DNA from: Rhizobacter sp.
GTDB taxonomy: Bacteria > Pseudomonadota > Gammaproteobacteria > Burkholderiales > Burkholderiaceae_C
NCBI GenBank assembly: GCA_025350965.1
Contig: JANXWV010000124.1
Location: forward strand, 52,068 to 116,067
Length of the DNA stretch: 64,000 nt
Direction of reading: 5' to 3'
Shown: piece after piece, positions 53,551-64,000 of the stretch
How the letters are laid out: each line of letters opens with the position of its first letter
Position numbering within the stretch: position 1 is the first letter of the stretch
Made by a program: the position numbers and the translations under genes
Notes under the pieces: model-generated
Databases searched by the model: none
Told to the model about the DNA's origin: nothing
Seen by the model: the letters and a program-made list of their open reading frames with translations, nothing else

Positions 53551-54885
53551 TCAGCTCTTGTCGTCGAAGGGGTTCTTCGACGAACGCAGCTCGATGCGCA
53601 TCGGAGTGCCGGTGAGCTTGAAATGTTCCCGGAAGCGTCCTTCGAGAAAACGCTTGTACGAGTCGGTGATGTGGTCCAGCGAGTTACCGTGGATGACAAT
53701 CAGCGGTGGATTCATGCCGCCTTGGTGCGCATAGCGCAGTTTCGGGCGGAACGCACCGGCGCGTTTGGGCGCCTGGTGCTCGACGGCGTCCTGCAGCAAC
53801 CGGGTCAGCACCGGCGTCGACATCTTGCGCGTCGCCGAGGCATGCGCATCCGCAATCGCCTTCCAGACCGGCCCCAGGCCCTGGCGCTTGATCGCCGAGA
53901 TGTGCAGCACCGGTGCGAACTTCAGAAACGCCAGGCGTTGCTCGATCGAGCGTTGCAGCGTCTGCTTCTGGTAGTCGTCGACGGCGTCCCACTTGTTCAC
54001 GGCCACCGCCACGGCGCGGCCGCTCTCGAGAATGTAGCCGGCGATGTGCGCGTCCTGGTCGGTGACACCCTGGGTCGCGTCGAGCAGCAGTAATACGACG
54101 TTGGCGTCGGCGATCGCCTGCAAGGTCTTCACGACCGAGAACTTCTCGATCGCCTCGAAGACCTTGCCACGGCGCCTCAGGCCCGCCGTGTCGATCAGTT
54201 CAAACTTCTGGCCGTTGCGCTCGAACGGCACCGTGATCGCATCGCGCGTCGTGCCGGGCTGGTCGAATGCGACCATGCGCTCTTCGCCCAGCCAGGTGTT
54301 GATCAGCGTCGACTTGCCAACGTTGGGGCGCCCCGCCACTGCCAGGCGGATCGGACCGCCGTCGACCGGCTGCTCGTCCTCTTCGTCGTCGAACTCGAAG
54401 TGCGCGAGCGCGGCGTCGGTCAGGCTGCGGATGCCCTGCCCATGCGCGGCCGAAATCGGGTGCGGGTCACCCAATCCGAGCTCGAAGAACTCGGCCAGCA
54501 GCGGCGACTCCTGCATGCCCTCGGCCTTGTTGACCGCAAGGATGACCTTCTTGCCCACGGTGCGCAGGTAGCGCGCGATGTCATGGTCCTGCCCCGACAC
54601 ACCCGAGCGCACGTCGACGACGAAGATCACCGCGTCGGCTTCGGCCACGGCCTGGCGGGTCTGCTTGGCCATCTCCTTGACGATGCCGGTCGTACTGTCG
54701 GGCTCGAAGCCGCCGGTGTCGACGACGATAAACTGGCGTTCGCCACTGCGTCCGTCGCCGTAGTGGCGGTCGCGCGTGAGGCCGGAGAAGTCGGCCACGA
54801 TTGCGTGGCGGCTCTTCGTCATCCGGTTGAACAGCGTGGACTTGCCCACGTTCGGGCGACCCACGACGGCGATCACGGGTTTCAT
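53551..54885 (-). CDS. der: Ribosome biogenesis GTPase Der
   Basis: This is an essential double-GTPase for 50S assembly. The 444-residue protein has G domain 1 ([18 protein letters not shown], residues 8-25; DTGGF), G domain 2 ([18 protein letters not shown], about 185-202; [11 protein letters not shown]) and a C-terminal KH-like domain ending [18 protein letters not shown]. It lies 7 bases downstream of bamB. Confidence 0.98.
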   Translation of the reverse strand: MKPVIAVVGRPNVGKSTLFNRMTKSRHAIVADFSGLTRDRHYGDGRSGERQFIVVDTGGFEPDSTTGIVKEMAKQTRQAVAEADAVIFVVDVRSGVSGQDHDIARYLRTVGKKVILAVNKAEGMQESPLLAEFFELGLGDPHPISAAHGQGIRSLTDAALAHFEFDDEEDEQPVDGGPIRLAVAGRPNVGKSTLINTWLGEERMVAFDQPGTTRDAITVPFERNGQKFELIDTAGLRRRGKVFEAIEKFSVVKTLQAIADANVVLLLLDATQGVTDQDAHIAGYILESGRAVAVAVNKWDAVDDYQKQTLQRSIEQRLAFLKFAPVLHISAIKRQGLGPVWKAIADAHASATRKMSTPVLTRLLQDAVEHQAPKRAGAFRPKLRYAHQGGMNPPLIVIHGNSLDHITDSYKRFLEGRFREHFKLTGTPMRIELRSSKNPFDDKS

Positions 54886-54892
54886 GCTGCAA

Positions 54893-56023
54893 TCACTTGG
54901 GGCGGAAGGCGAAGAGCCCGCCGTTGCGCGTCACGACAAGCATCACTGTGCCCGACACCGCCGGTTGCGAAACAATAGCGCTGCCATCGGTCGTCAGGCG
55001 CAACAGCGCTTCGCCGCTGTCGCGCGCGAAGAAGTGCAGCATGCCCTCGCCGTCGCCAAATACCACCGTCTTGCCCGTGCTCAGTGGCGCGCCCAGGTTA
55101 CGGTACAGCAGCTTGTCGGAGGTCCACGCGACCTCGCCGTTGCTCTTCCACGCGGTGATGCGGTCCGAGGCGTCGGCCGCGAACACGAAGTCGGCGTCGG
55201 CCGCGACCGCATCGGTGCCGCCGATGTTCTTGCTCCATGTCGTCGTGCCCCTCTGGGCGTCCACGCAACCGACCGCGGCCTGGAACGAACGCGCACAGAC
55301 GGTATCGCCGACTCGCACCGACGGGCCGACCAGATCGGCGAGGCGCTCGATCTCGTTTGCGCCGCGCGGCGAACCGATCGTCGCCTCCCAGCGGATCTGA
55401 CCGCGCAGCGGGTCGACGCCCGCCATGCGCGGGCCCTGGCCGACGATCAGCGTGTCCTTGAACGCACTCAGCACACCCGATTGCGCCAGCGTGAGCGGGT
55501 CGCCAGGCCGCTGCATGATCCAGAGCTTGCGGCCATCGATCGCGTCGAAGGCTTGCACTGCGCGGTCCACGCCAACCACGAACACGCGTTCGCCGGCGAC
55601 CAGCGGCGCCGTGGTGACGCGCACGCCCAGCGGCTTGCGCCACTTGACCAAGCCCTGGTCGAAGACCACGAGCTCGCCCTCGCGTGTCGCGACCGCGGCG
55701 AAGCGGCCATCGCTTCCGACGCCGGCGCTGAGCTTGGCACCGGCATTGCCGCGCCAGACCTCGCGGCCCGATTCGGCATCCACTGCCAGCACCGTGCCAT
55801 CGTTGCCGGCGACCACGAACATGCTCCTGACCACCGTCACCGCGAGCGGGAACTGCACGCCCTCGATGCGCTGGTTCCACGCCGGCGCGCCAGCTATCTT
55901 CGGCGTCAGCGCCTGCAGCGGCTCGGGCTTGGGCTTGCTGCTGCTGGCGCATCCGGCCACGAAGGCGACCGCCGCCAGCGCCGCGAGCAGCAGCGAAATC
56001 CGGCCAACCCACGGCTTCATCAT
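54893..56023 (-). CDS. bamB: Outer-membrane assembly lipoprotein BamB
   Basis: This BAM-complex lipoprotein is an eight-bladed PQQ-type beta-propeller. The 376-residue precursor has a lipobox FVAGC (Cys near residue 25) after a hydrophobic signal, then repeated blades (for example [53 protein letters not shown]). The ATG at 56023 overlaps the yfgM stop by 4 bases; a second ATG is adjacent. It works with BamA (28269-30575). Confidence 0.95.
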   Translation of the reverse strand: MMKPWVGRISLLLAALAAVAFVAGCASSSKPKPEPLQALTPKIAGAPAWNQRIEGVQFPLAVTVVRSMFVVAGNDGTVLAVDAESGREVWRGNAGAKLSAGVGSDGRFAAVATREGELVVFDQGLVKWRKPLGVRVTTAPLVAGERVFVVGVDRAVQAFDAIDGRKLWIMQRPGDPLTLAQSGVLSAFKDTLIVGQGPRMAGVDPLRGQIRWEATIGSPRGANEIERLADLVGPSVRVGDTVCARSFQAAVGCVDAQRGTTTWSKNIGGTDAVAADADFVFAADASDRITAWKSNGEVAWTSDKLLYRNLGAPLSTGKTVVFGDGEGMLHFFARDSGEALLRLTTDGSAIVSQPAVSGTVMLVVTRNGGLFAFRPK

Positions 56024-56700
56024 CGCGCCGCCTCCGCCTTGGCTGCCGCCGGTGCGGCGCCGAGCGCCGTCAGCTTGGCGTCGATCAGGCGGCGGTACTC
56101 GACCTTCGCGTCCATCGCCGTCCAGGCCTTGGTGTAGGCGGCCTTGGCGTCCTCGGGTTTGCCTTGCGCCAGCAGCACATCGCCGCGGCGGTCATTGACC
56201 AGCGCGCCAAATTCGGTCGCTCCATCATTCAGCTTGATGCCATCGAGCCGCTTCAGCGCCTCGTCGTATTTTTTCTGATCGAGCAATACGCCGGCCGCAC
56301 GCAGTCGTGCGATGGCCTGGTATTCGGCCTCGGTCGCGTTGGCCTCGACCCAACCGAGCGTGGCCAGCGCATCATCGGCCTTTCCCTTTTCGAACTGGAG
56401 CTTCGCGGTCAGCATGCCACCCTGCTCGGCAAAGGCAGTGCCGGGAAAACGACTCTTCAGATCGGCAAAGACGCGCGCCGCCTGATCGACGTCACCGCCC
56501 TGCGCGGCCTTGTCGAGCTGGTCGTACATCGCGCCGGCCTTCGCGCCCTGATCGCGTTGCCAGTAGTTCCAGCCATTCCAGGCCGCGAAGCTGCCCAGAA
56601 TCGCAACCAACAGCCAGGTGATAAGGTTGCCGTACTTGTTCCAGAAAGCTTTCAGCTGGTCGAGCTGTTCCTGTTCTTCGAGATCGAGATTGGTGGCCAT
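56020..56700 (-). CDS. yfgM: YfgM-like tetratricopeptide membrane protein
   Basis: This single-pass inner-membrane protein has a periplasmic TPR domain; in E. coli YfgM associates with SecYEG and PpiD. The 226-residue protein has cytoplasmic LDLEEQEQLDQLKAFW, a membrane helix ITWLLVAILGSFAAWNGWNYW (about 27-47) and a helical repeat part ending in an Ala-rich tail. The hisS-yfgM-bamB-der order matches E. coli. Confidence 0.92.
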   Translation of the reverse strand: MATNLDLEEQEQLDQLKAFWNKYGNLITWLLVAILGSFAAWNGWNYWQRDQGAKAGAMYDQLDKAAQGGDVDQAARVFADLKSRFPGTAFAEQGGMLTAKLQFEKGKADDALATLGWVEANATEAEYQAIARLRAAGVLLDQKKYDEALKRLDGIKLNDGATEFGALVNDRRGDVLLAQGKPEDAKAAYTKAWTAMDAKVEYRRLIDAKLTALGAAPAAAKAEAAR

Positions 56701-56733
56701 TGACGAGTGATTTCCGGTTCGGTGAGTGCGGGA

Positions 56734-58047
56734 TTATGCGTTGCGCAGATCAGCCGCCCACACGGCAGCCTGTGCCAGCGGCAGGCTGCGTTGGGCCGCG
56801 CCGGCGTCACGCAGTGACTTGAGGGCGACCTCGCCGCGCGCGAGTTCGTCGGCCCCGAAGATCAGGGCAAAGCGGGCACCGCTCGCGTCGGCGCGTTTGA
56901 ACTGTGACTTGATGCTGCCCCAGCCCGTCGCACTGGCGCCGTGCATCTGCACCGACAGCCCGGCGCCCCGTAGCGTCTCACAGGTGACCATCGCGGTGGT
57001 CAGGGAGTCAGCGCCGGTGACGATCGCGAACACATTGGGCGCCACGGCCGGCACCGCTGCCCCGACCGCCTCGAGCAGCAACAGCATGCGCTCGATGCCC
57101 ATGCCCCAGCCGACCGCCGGTGTCGGCTTGCCGCCGAGCTGTTCGAACAGGCCGTCGTAGCGGCCACCGCCGCACACCGTCCCCTGAGAGCCGAGCTTAT
57201 CGGTGATCCACTCGAACACGGTCAGGTTGTAGTAGTCCATGCCGCGCACCAGGCGCGGATTGATTCGGTACGCGAGTCCGGCCGCGTCGAGCACGGTCCG
57301 CACTGCGTTCAGGTGCGCCAGCGACGCCTCGCCGAGGAAGTCCATTAGCTTCGGTGCGGCATCGACCATCGACCGCATGGCCGGGTTCTTGGTATCGAGG
57401 ATGCGCAGCGGGTTGCTGTGCAGGCGCCGTTTCGCGTCGTCGTCGAGCACATCGCCGTGGGCCTCGAAGTGCGCGATCAGCGCAGCGCGGTGCGCCATGC
57501 GTTCGGCAGGCTCGCCGAGGCTGTTGAGTTCGAGCCAGACATCGTTGTCGCCGAGTCCGAGGTCGCGCAGCAGCGCACGGCACATCAGAATCTGCTCGGC
57601 ATCGACGTCCGGGCCGGCGAAGCCCAGCGCCTCGACGTCGATCTGATGAAACTGTCGATAGCGGCCCTTCTGCGGACGCTCGTGGCGAAACAGCGAGACG
57701 TTCGACCAGACCCGCAGCGGGCCGTTGTACAGCGCGTTGTGCTCGACCATCGCGCGCACGATGCCGGCCGTGGCTTCGGGGCGCAGCGTGAGCTTGTCGC
57801 CGTTCATCGAGTCCTCGAAGGAGTACATCTCCTTCTCGACGATGTCGGTGACCTCGCCCAGGCCACGCACGAACAGCGCGGTCGGCTCGACCATCGGCGT
57901 GCGCACGTTGAGGTAGCCGTAGCGTGCCATCAGCGCGCGCACCTTGTCCTCGAACCACTCCCAGCGCGTCGACTCGGCCGGCAGGATGTCGTTCATGCCC
58001 TTCACGGCTTGGAGGGCTTCGAGCTTGCGGGATTTGAATTCAGTCAT
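56734..58047 (-). CDS. hisS: Histidyl-tRNA synthetase
   Basis: This class II aminoacyl-tRNA synthetase (437 residues from the ATG at 58047) shows [17 protein letters not shown] (motif 1 region), [17 protein letters not shown] (motif 2), the histidine-specific loops [16 protein letters not shown] and [15 protein letters not shown], and [17 protein letters not shown] (motif 3). The C-terminal anticodon-binding domain begins near residue 330. A nine-codon upstream extension to 58074 is possible but not favoured. Confidence 0.97.
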   Translation of the reverse strand: MTEFKSRKLEALQAVKGMNDILPAESTRWEWFEDKVRALMARYGYLNVRTPMVEPTALFVRGLGEVTDIVEKEMYSFEDSMNGDKLTLRPEATAGIVRAMVEHNALYNGPLRVWSNVSLFRHERPQKGRYRQFHQIDVEALGFAGPDVDAEQILMCRALLRDLGLGDNDVWLELNSLGEPAERMAHRAALIAHFEAHGDVLDDDAKRRLHSNPLRILDTKNPAMRSMVDAAPKLMDFLGEASLAHLNAVRTVLDAAGLAYRINPRLVRGMDYYNLTVFEWITDKLGSQGTVCGGGRYDGLFEQLGGKPTPAVGWGMGIERMLLLLEAVGAAVPAVAPNVFAIVTGADSLTTAMVTCETLRGAGLSVQMHGASATGWGSIKSQFKRADASGARFALIFGADELARGEVALKSLRDAGAAQRSLPLAQAAVWAADLRNA

Positions 58048-58116
58048 ACATCTGTCTCGGTCGAATGCGGCCAACGCTGCCTACGGTGAAGGCAGCTCCG
58101 GTGGATGCGCAGGCCG

Positions 58117-59424
58117 TCAGGCGTGCGCGGTCGGATGCTCTGCGGTGGTCGCGCCGAAGCGCTTGTCGATATAGCGCTCGACCAGCGCGTGGAACTCGGC
58201 GGCGATGTTGTCGCCGCGCAGCGTCAGAGCCTTCTCGCCGTTGATGAACACCGGTGCGGCGGGAGCCTCGCCGGTGCCCGGCAGGCTGATGCCGATGTCG
58301 GCATGCTTGCTCTCGCCCGGGCCGTTGACGATGCAGCCCATCACCGCGACCTTCATCTTCTCGACGCCTGGGTATCGCAGCTTCCATACCGGCATCTGCG
58401 CGCGCAGGAAGTCGTCGATCTGCTTGGCAAGCTCTTGGAAGGTCGTGCTGGTTGTGCGGCCGCAACCCGGACACGCTGTCACACTCGGGTTGAACGAGCG
58501 CAGGCCGAGCGATTGCAGGATCTCAAGCGCCACGACCACCTCTTGCGTGCGTGCCTCACCAGGCTGCGGCGTGAGCGAGACGCGAATCGTGTCGCCGATG
58601 CCCTCTTGCAGCAGCACGCCCAAGGCAGCGGTTGACGCGACCGTGCCCTTGGTGCCCATCCCGGCCTCGGTGAGGCCGAGGTGCAGCGCGTAGTCGCAAC
58701 GTTTGGCGAGCGCGCGGTACACACTGATCAGATCCTGAACCCCGGACATCTTGCACGACAGGATGATCTGGTCGCCGCGCAGGCCGATCGCTTCGGCGCG
58801 GCGAGCCGACTGGATCGCCGACGTGAGGATCGCGCGGTACATGATCTGCTGAGGCTCGAACGGTTCGGCCAGCTTGGCGTTCGCGTCCATCATCCCGGTC
58901 AGCAATTCCTGATCAAGGCTGCCCCAATTGACGCCGATGCGAACTGCCTTGTCGTACTTCGCGGCGACCTCGACCATCTGCGCGAACTGCTTGTCGTGCT
59001 TGTCGCCCTTGCCCACATTGCCGGGATTGATGCGGTACTTGCTGAGCGCCTTGGCGCAGGCCGGGTGATCGCTCAGCAGGCGGTGGCCGTTGTAGTGGAA
59101 GTCGCCGATCAGCGGCACGTCAATGCCCATGCGATCGAGCTGGTCGCGGATGTAGGGCACGGCCGCCGCGGCCTCGGGCGTGTTGACGGTGATGCGCACC
59201 ATTTCCGAACCCGCGACGCTGAGCTCTTTGACCTGGATCGCGGTGCCGATCGCATCCACCGTATCGGTGTTGGTCATCGCCTGCACGCGCACCGGCGCGC
59301 CCCCACCGACCGTGACCACACGCGAACCCCACACTACCTTCGCCTGGCGCGTGCGATGCGGTGCGGGTACCGCCGGCTCGATGAAATCGTCGAGCGCAAT
59401 CGGGGTTTGGGGCAGGTCGTTCAT
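58117..59424 (-). CDS. ispG: 4-hydroxy-3-methylbut-2-en-1-yl diphosphate synthase (flavodoxin)
   Basis: This [4Fe-4S] enzyme performs the penultimate step of the MEP pathway, using MEcPP. The 435-residue TIM-barrel protein has [13 protein letters not shown] near the N-terminus and the C-terminal cluster-binding [16 protein letters not shown] with a third Cys in [10 protein letters not shown]. The [17 protein letters not shown] segment is conserved. With dxr elsewhere in the window it confirms MEP-pathway isoprenoid synthesis. It is 7 bases downstream of the rodZ-like gene. Confidence 0.97.
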   Translation of the reverse strand: MNDLPQTPIALDDFIEPAVPAPHRTRQAKVVWGSRVVTVGGGAPVRVQAMTNTDTVDAIGTAIQVKELSVAGSEMVRITVNTPEAAAAVPYIRDQLDRMGIDVPLIGDFHYNGHRLLSDHPACAKALSKYRINPGNVGKGDKHDKQFAQMVEVAAKYDKAVRIGVNWGSLDQELLTGMMDANAKLAEPFEPQQIMYRAILTSAIQSARRAEAIGLRGDQIILSCKMSGVQDLISVYRALAKRCDYALHLGLTEAGMGTKGTVASTAALGVLLQEGIGDTIRVSLTPQPGEARTQEVVVALEILQSLGLRSFNPSVTACPGCGRTTSTTFQELAKQIDDFLRAQMPVWKLRYPGVEKMKVAVMGCIVNGPGESKHADIGISLPGTGEAPAAPVFINGEKALTLRGDNIAAEFHALVERYIDKRFGATTAEHPTAHA

Positions 59425-59431
59425 GGGGTCG

Positions 59432-60307
59432 CTATTTGAGTTCGAGCTTGGCCATGTTGTCGCGGGTGAAGGGCGCGAGCTCGAGCGGCTCGCCGCGAAA
59501 AACCACCTGCGTCGCGTTGGCGTTGCCGATTTTCACCTTGAACGGCATCGCCCCGTCGAGCCCCACGCTTTCTCCAGGCTGCACCAGCCGCGAAATCAGC
59601 GGCTTGCCATGCGCATCGATCACCTCGACCCACGAGGCCTCGCTCGGCAACAGCTGCAGCACGCCGCTTGCGTTGATGACTGGGGCCGTGGCCGCAGCCT
59701 CGACCACGGGAGGCGGCATCAGGTCAGTCGCCATTGCGGCAGATCCGGCCGTCTCAGGCGCAGACGCCGCCGACGCCGGGTTCGTGATGATCGTCTCGGT
59801 CACGGGCGCAGGCGCGGACGCGGACTCGCCACCGGTAGCGCGCGAGAACACATGCTTGGCCAGCGGCGCCCAGCCGGGTGGTAGCAGATAAATCACGGCC
59901 GCCGCGACCACGAGCAATCCTGCCAGCACCAATGCGGGTGTCGTCACATTCGCCCATTCCTTGGGCACCAGTCGGCCGGGGCGTTCGTGGAACGGCATGT
60001 TCAGGCCTTCGGAGACCTGTTCGAGTCGATGCCCACGCAAGGGTGGCATCAGTGCGAGGATGGGCGCGGCCTCGATCTTCAGTGCACGGCAGACCGTTTG
60101 AGCGAGCGCGCGCGTGAAGGTTGCGTCGGGTAGCTGATCGAATTGATCGGATTCGAGCAACTCTAGCTTGCGCGGCACGACCTTGATCGCGGCGGCAAGC
60201 GCAGCGATGTGCAGCCCCTGCGCCTGGCGTGCCTGGCGCAGCAGGCCTCCGGCCGTGGTCGGGCGTGGCGGCACTGCAGTCGCGGATTCGGGCGTCGCGT
60301 CGCTCAT
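59432..60307 (-). CDS. rodZ: RodZ-like helix-turn-helix membrane protein
   Basis: It has RodZ organisation: a cytoplasmic N-terminal HTH of the XRE/Cro type (about 20-85: [22 protein letters not shown]), one membrane helix (about 123-143, [21 protein letters not shown]) and a periplasmic part with Ala/Pro-rich linker and a C-terminal beta domain (DUF4115; [20 protein letters not shown]). In E. coli RodZ links MreB to the rod-shape machinery. The ispG-rodZ-pilW-rlmN order is conserved in betaproteobacteria. The start overlaps pilW by 4 bases. Confidence 0.9.
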   Translation of the reverse strand: MSDATPESATAVPPRPTTAGGLLRQARQAQGLHIAALAAAIKVVPRKLELLESDQFDQLPDATFTRALAQTVCRALKIEAAPILALMPPLRGHRLEQVSEGLNMPFHERPGRLVPKEWANVTTPALVLAGLLVVAAAVIYLLPPGWAPLAKHVFSRATGGESASAPAPVTETIITNPASAASAPETAGSAAMATDLMPPPVVEAAATAPVINASGVLQLLPSEASWVEVIDAHGKPLISRLVQPGESVGLDGAMPFKVKIGNANATQVVFRGEPLELAPFTRDNMAKLELK

Positions 60308-61113
60308 TCGAACTGCCCCCGGCTGAACAGCCCGGCCTCCTGCGAATCAGGAAAGCGCCGGCTCAATTGCTCGCCCAGCTCCTGCGCCCCGCTGCGATTG
60401 CCCAGGCGCTGCTCGATTCGCGCTGCCAGCCACAGTGTCTGCGCACCCTGCAGCGCCGGCACACCGTTCACGCGGCGGATGTAGAAGCGTGCGCGCTCGT
60501 AGTCGCCACGTCGATAGAGCACCTCGGACAGGTTCACCGAAATCGACGGGTTACTCGGCTCGATCTCGTAGGCGCGCACCAGCGCCACCTCGGACTCGGC
60601 GAGCTGCCCGGCAAACGCCTGGCAGACACCCTTGGTCAGCAGCGTGCGCGCCGAATCGCGGTAGCGCGGCATGGCGAGCGCCTGATCGAACAGCGCGTTC
60701 GCCTCGGGGTAGCGCTTTCTCTGGCAAAGGAAGTAGCCGAAGTTCTGCATCGAATCGGCATCCTGCGGAGCAAGCTGCAACGCGCGGCGAAAGCTCTCTT
60801 CGGCAAGCTTCTCGTCGCCAAGGTTGGCGTAGATCAGCCCGCGCATGTTGTGGGCCTCGGCCAGCGTCGGGTCGGCAACGATTGCAAGTTTGACCTGGTC
60901 GAGCGCGACCGTCATCTGGCCGCGGCCATAGTAGCCGGCGGCAAGCTCCATGCGCACATGGGCACGCTTGCTGCCGTCTGACTCGTCGGACGCAGTGACG
61001 AGATCCTTGCTGTCGATCACGGGCTCCTTGCCAGGGCTTCTCGCAGCACAACCCGCAAGCGTCGTGGCCAACATCATCGTCGCTGCCAAGTGGCACCACC
61101 GCGTCTGGCTCAT
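60304..61113 (-). CDS. pilW: Type IV pilus biogenesis lipoprotein PilW/PilF
   Basis: This outer-membrane lipoprotein with TPR repeats helps the secretin PilQ multimerise. The 269-residue precursor has a lipobox TLAGC (Cys near residue 21) and about six TPR-like helix pairs, for example [42 protein letters not shown] and [20 protein letters not shown]. It overlaps rlmN and rodZ by ATGA on either side. No other pilus genes are in the window. Confidence 0.92.
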   Translation of the reverse strand: MSQTRWCHLAATMMLATTLAGCAARSPGKEPVIDSKDLVTASDESDGSKRAHVRMELAAGYYGRGQMTVALDQVKLAIVADPTLAEAHNMRGLIYANLGDEKLAEESFRRALQLAPQDADSMQNFGYFLCQRKRYPEANALFDQALAMPRYRDSARTLLTKGVCQAFAGQLAESEVALVRAYEIEPSNPSISVNLSEVLYRRGDYERARFYIRRVNGVPALQGAQTLWLAARIEQRLGNRSGAQELGEQLSRRFPDSQEAGLFSRGQFE

Positions 61114-62270
61114 GCATTGGTCTCCTGTCGGCCGGCGCGGATCGCCTGGGCCGTCGTCGAATCGCTGCGGTGCAGCCGCACCGGTGCGCGCGTCATGCGC
61201 GTCTTGGCGTTGGTCCGGTCTTGTACCTCACCCGCGAGCTGGCCACAGGCCGCATCGATGTCGTCGCCGCGCGTCTTTCGCACCGTGGCGACCAGGCCGC
61301 CATCCTGCAGCACCCGCAGGAACGCGTTGACGCGAGCCTCTGGCGAGCGCTTCAGACCAGACTCGGGGAACGGGTTGAACGGGATCAGGTTGAACTTGCA
61401 CGACACCCCCGAGTTGGCCACCAGCGCGAGCAGTTCGCGCGCCTGGGCGTCTCTGTCGTTGACGCCGTCGAGCATGCAGTACTCGAAGGTGATGAAGTCG
61501 CGCGGCGCCTTGTCGAGGTAGTGATTGCAGCTGGCCAACAACTCGGCCAGTGGGTACTTGCGATTCAGCGGCACGAGGTCATCGCGCAGCGCGTCGGTCG
61601 GTGCGTGCAGCGAAACTGCGAGCGCCACCGGGCAATCGTCGCGCAGCCGTTCGATCATCGGCACGACGCCTGAAGTCGAGACCGTCACGCGACGGCGCGA
61701 GAGCCCGTAGCCATGGTCGTCGAGCATCATGCGCAGTGCCGGCACGAGTGCGCTGTAGTTCTGCAGCGGTTCGCCCATGCCCATCATGACGACGTTGCTG
61801 ATGGCACGCTGCCCCTCAGGAAGGTTCAGGCGCTTGCGCAGATGGTGCTCAGCGAACCAGAGTTGAGCGATGATCTCGCCGGTGGTCAGGTTGCGACTGA
61901 AGCCCTGGTGTCCGGTGGAGCAAAATCGGCAGCCGACCGCACAGCCGGCCTGCGAGGATACACACAGCGTGCCGCGATCAGTCTCGGGGATGAAGACGGT
62001 CTCGACCGCGTTGCCCGCACCGACATCGAACAGCCACTTGATCGTGCCGTCGCTCGAGGCCTGTTCGCTGACGACCGGCATCGCGCTGATGACCGCCTTG
62101 CCGACGAGCTTGTCGCGCAGCGACCTGGCCAGGTCCGACATCTGCTCGAAGTCGGACGCGCCCCTATGATGAATCCAGCGGAACAGCTGGGTTGCGCGAA
62201 AGCGCTTCTCCCCGAGCTGCTCGCAGAAGGCAGCCAGCGCGTCGCGATCGAACTCCAGCAGGTTGGTCAT
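61110..62270 (-). CDS. rlmN: 23S rRNA (A2503-C2)/tRNA (A37-C2) methyltransferase RlmN
   Basis: This radical-SAM methyltransferase (386 residues) carries the CxxxCxxC site [20 protein letters not shown] in the middle, the essential methyl-accepting Cys before it, and a second Cys near the C-terminus ([11 protein letters not shown]). [10 protein letters not shown] and [12 protein letters not shown] are typical. The last ~30 residues are basic and variable. It lies 13 bases downstream of ndk. Confidence 0.96.
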   Translation of the reverse strand: MTNLLEFDRDALAAFCEQLGEKRFRATQLFRWIHHRGASDFEQMSDLARSLRDKLVGKAVISAMPVVSEQASSDGTIKWLFDVGAGNAVETVFIPETDRGTLCVSSQAGCAVGCRFCSTGHQGFSRNLTTGEIIAQLWFAEHHLRKRLNLPEGQRAISNVVMMGMGEPLQNYSALVPALRMMLDDHGYGLSRRRVTVSTSGVVPMIERLRDDCPVALAVSLHAPTDALRDDLVPLNRKYPLAELLASCNHYLDKAPRDFITFEYCMLDGVNDRDAQARELLALVANSGVSCKFNLIPFNPFPESGLKRSPEARVNAFLRVLQDGGLVATVRKTRGDDIDAACGQLAGEVQDRTNAKTRMTRAPVRLHRSDSTTAQAIRAGRQETNA

Positions 62271-62283
62271 CAGTCCTTGAACG

Positions 62284-62709
62284 TCAGCGGCTGTAGACGT
62301 TCATTCCGGGAAAAAAGAACGAGATCTCAACGGCCGCCGTCTCGGCAGCGTCCGAACCGTGCACTGCATTCGCGTCGATGCTGTCGGCGAAGTCGGCGCG
62401 GATCGTGCCCTTCTCGGCCTTCTTCGGATCGGTGGCACCCATAAGGTCGCGGTTCTTCAGGATCGCGCCTTCGCCTTCGAGCGCCTGGATCATCACCGGG
62501 CCCGAGATCATGAAATCGACCAGGTCCTTGAAGAACGGACGCGCCTTGTGCACCGCATAGAAGGCTTCGGCCTCGCCACGCGACAGGTGCGCCATCCTGG
62601 CAGCAACGACCTTCAGACCGGCACCCTCAAAACGGGCGTAGATCTTACCGATCACGTTCTTCGCGACGGCGTCGGGTTTGATGATCGAAAGCGTGCGTTC
62701 GATGGCCAT
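62284..62709 (-). CDS. ndk: Nucleoside diphosphate kinase
   Basis: It equilibrates nucleoside di- and triphosphates. The 141-residue protein is full-length; the catalytic His is in [20 protein letters not shown], and the N-terminal [20 protein letters not shown] is diagnostic. A GGAGAG ribosome binding site precedes the ATG. First gene of the ndk-rlmN-pilW-rodZ-ispG-hisS run. Confidence 0.98.
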   Translation of the reverse strand: MAIERTLSIIKPDAVAKNVIGKIYARFEGAGLKVVAARMAHLSRGEAEAFYAVHKARPFFKDLVDFMISGPVMIQALEGEGAILKNRDLMGATDPKKAEKGTIRADFADSIDANAVHGSDAAETAAVEISFFFPGMNVYSR

Positions 62710-62748
62710 GTTTTTCTCTCCTGAATCAGATACTGGGCAAAGCCTTGG

Positions 62749-62754
62749 ATTGTA
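62749..62754 (-). promoter_or_regulatory. Candidate -10 box (TACAAT) upstream of ndk
   Basis: On the minus strand TACAATCC lies 40 bases before the ndk ATG, in the 93-bp gap after rluB. No clear -35 at 17 bp (ATCGTC). Same -10 form as before bcp and hisZ. Confidence 0.4.
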
Positions 62755-62802
62755 GCTTGCGCACGTGGCCCGACGATGAACGCGACCCGCAGCGCGCCGC
62801 GG

Positions 62803-64000
62803 TCAGCGGCCCTTACGGCCACCCCCGCCGCCGCCGCCGTATCCGCCACCACCACCACCGCCGCCGCCGCCACCGAAGCCACCGCCACCGCCGCGATTGC
62901 CGCCGCGGTTTCCCCCGCCTCCGCCTCCACCGCCGCGGTTCTTGCGATGGAAGGCATCTGCACCGAACACGCCAAGGGAGGTCTGCAACGGATCGGGTTG
63001 CTTGGGCCCGCCGGCACCAGGGCCGCGTTTTGGATTCGCCGGAGTTGGCGCGCTACCACCGGCACCGAAGCCGCCGCCACCGCCGTTGCGAAAGCCCCGT
63101 CCACCGACTGGACTGCGCGGGTTCTGCACGAAGCGCTTGTCGAAGGTCTGCTCAAGCGGGTTCGGGATCGACGCGGGATCGAAGTCCATGTCGAAATCGC
63201 CGTCGCGATCGTTGCCGCGATCGAGCTCACGCGGTGGGGCCTGGTCAGCGTTGAAAGCGGCCGGCGGCTGTTGTTGTTGACTCTCGCGGCCACTACCGCG
63301 TGGGCGCTCGCCTTGCCGGTCGCTCTGACGACCACCCCGGTCGTTGCGATCGTTGCGCGGGTGCTGCTGTTGCTGCCCGCCCTGGCGCGGCGGGTTGTTG
63401 CCGCGGCCCGCGTTGTTGTTGCCGCGCGCGCTGTCGCCGCCACCAGCCAGACGCCGGATGGCGCGCACGTCGTCTTCTTGCAGATCGACCCACACACCGC
63501 GCTTCAGGCCGAACGGCAACACGACCGTGCCGTAGCGGATGCGGATCAGCCGGCTCACCGTGATGCCCACCGTGTCGAACAGCTTGCGCACTTCGCGGTT
63601 GCGGCCCTCGGTGATGACGACGCGCACCCAGTGGTTCGCCCCATCGCCACCGCCCTCTTCGATCGAACGGAAGCTCGCGGCCTGGCCCTCTACCTCGACG
63701 CCAGCGAGCAGCTTGGCCTTGTCTTCGTTCGTGAGCGTGCCCAGCAGTCGCACCGCGTACTCGCGCTCGACGCCGAAGCGCGGGTGCATGAGCTGGTTGG
63801 CGAGACCACCCGAGTTGGTGAAGAGCAGCAGCCCTTCGGTGTTGATGTCCAGCCGACCGACCGACTGCCACTTGCCTTGCTGCAGGCGGGGCAGGCGCCG
63901 GAACACCGTCGGCCGGTGCTGCGGGTCGTCGTGCGTGACGATCTCGCCGACCGGCTTGTGGTACGCGATGATCCGCGGCGGCGGCGGCACGATGCGCAGG
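62803..64000 (-). CDS. rluB: RluB-type 23S rRNA pseudouridine synthase, 5' end cut by window edge
   Basis: The reading frame continues beyond base 64000, so the N-terminal S4 RNA-binding domain is missing from the window. The catalytic domain is clear: [39 protein letters not shown] (catalytic Asp), [24 protein letters not shown] and LIRIRYG. The C-terminal ~215 residues are an intrinsically disordered tail: first Asn/Gln/Arg-rich ([20 protein letters not shown]), later a long poly-Gly stretch with RGG motifs ending in KGR. Such tails occur in betaproteobacterial RluB and probably bind RNA. The gene is followed by ndk in the same direction. Confidence 0.93.
   Translation of the reverse strand, partial: LRIVPPPPRIIAYHKPVGEIVTHDDPQHRPTVFRRLPRLQQGKWQSVGRLDINTEGLLLFTNSGGLANQLMHPRFGVEREYAVRLLGTLTNEDKAKLLAGVEVEGQAASFRSIEEGGGDGANHWVRVVITEGRNREVRKLFDTVGITVSRLIRIRYGTVVLPFGLKRGVWVDLQEDDVRAIRRLAGGGDSARGNNNAGRGNNPPRQGGQQQQHPRNDRNDRGGRQSDRQGERPRGSGRESQQQQPPAAFNADQAPPRELDRGNDRDGDFDMDFDPASIPNPLEQTFDKRFVQNPRSPVGGRGFRNGGGGGFGAGGSAPTPANPKRGPGAGGPKQPDPLQTSLGVFGADAFHRKNRGGGGGGGGNRGGNRGGGGGFGGGGGGGGGGGYGGGGGGGRKGR

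Noticed and set aside
62803..63450. Poly-Gly/RGG repeat DNA near the window end as a satellite or CRISPR
   Set aside because: It is in frame in rluB, encodes a known type of disordered tail, and has no fixed repeat period.

Overview
The window is about 64 kb of a G+C-rich chromosome (roughly two thirds G+C by eye). It almost certainly comes from a betaproteobacterium of the order Burkholderiales. The gene order fits the Rubrivivax/Leptothrix/Ideonella-like group, but I cannot name a genus from sequence alone. The evidence is two large syntenic housekeeping blocks: rpsB-tsf-pyrH-frr-uppS-cdsA-dxr-rseP-bamA-skp-lpxD-fabZ-lpxA-lpxB-rnhB, and ndk-rlmN-pilW-rodZ-ispG-hisS-yfgM-bamB-der-hfq-hflX-hflK-hflC-hisZ-purA. 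Coding density is very high. Four-base ATGA overlaps between consecutive genes are the rule, and no gap reaches 300 bases. I see no insertion sequence, phage gene, CRISPR array or rRNA.

Layout. 1-5645 (minus): alaT-hom-thrC-mobB-moeA, the last cut by the window edge. 5716-12979 (plus): a small Mth938-like protein, a Bcp peroxiredoxin, a rho-independent terminator, a PIN-PhoH protein, an NlpC/P60 hydrolase, then a molybdenum-cofactor run moaA-mobA-GNAT-moeA. 13010-21649 (minus): ppsA followed after only 7 bases by a TIR-STAND protein, two UbiA-type prenyltransferases and an exported protein of unknown family. ppsR (plus) diverges from ppsA. 22712-38050 (minus): the envelope/translation block ending at an rRNA methyltransferase-like gene. 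38258-42524 (plus): amidase, D-amino acid dehydrogenase, NAD(P)HX repair enzyme. 42550-45801 (minus): an SDR and RNase R, then one plus-strand tRNA-Leu(CAG) at 45876. 46150-64000 (minus): the hpt-purA-hisZ-hfl-hfq-der-bamB-hisS-ispG-pilW-rlmN-ndk block, ending in a partial RluB-type pseudouridine synthase.

How the genes work together. The rpsB block couples translation (S2, EF-Ts, RRF), UMP kinase, isoprenoid/undecaprenyl synthesis (Dxr, UppS; IspG lies elsewhere in the window), phospholipid synthesis (CdsA), outer-membrane protein assembly (BamA, Skp, RseP; BamB elsewhere) and lipid A synthesis (LpxD, FabZ, LpxA, LpxB). The 46-64 kb block combines purine and histidine metabolism, membrane protease control (HflKC), RNA regulation (Hfq, RlmN) and cell-shape or pilus biogenesis factors (RodZ, PilW). 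Molybdopterin synthesis and insertion is split over two clusters with two different moeA paralogues.

The part that standard annotation explains least is 13010-19221. It is a four-gene, overlapping minus-strand module: TIR-STAND ATPase with a helical-repeat tail, UbiA prenyltransferase 1, UbiA prenyltransferase 2, and an exported unknown protein. It sits between housekeeping genes directly behind ppsA. An NAD-processing or signalling sensor physically coupled to two membrane prenyltransferases is the best candidate here for an undescribed system. Its function is inference only. Secondary oddities are three 24-bp palindromic repeats beside a terminator between rpsB and tsf, a broken inverted copy of the tRNA-Leu 3' end followed by a perfect 22-bp palindrome, and a promoter-terminator pair between bcp and phoH.
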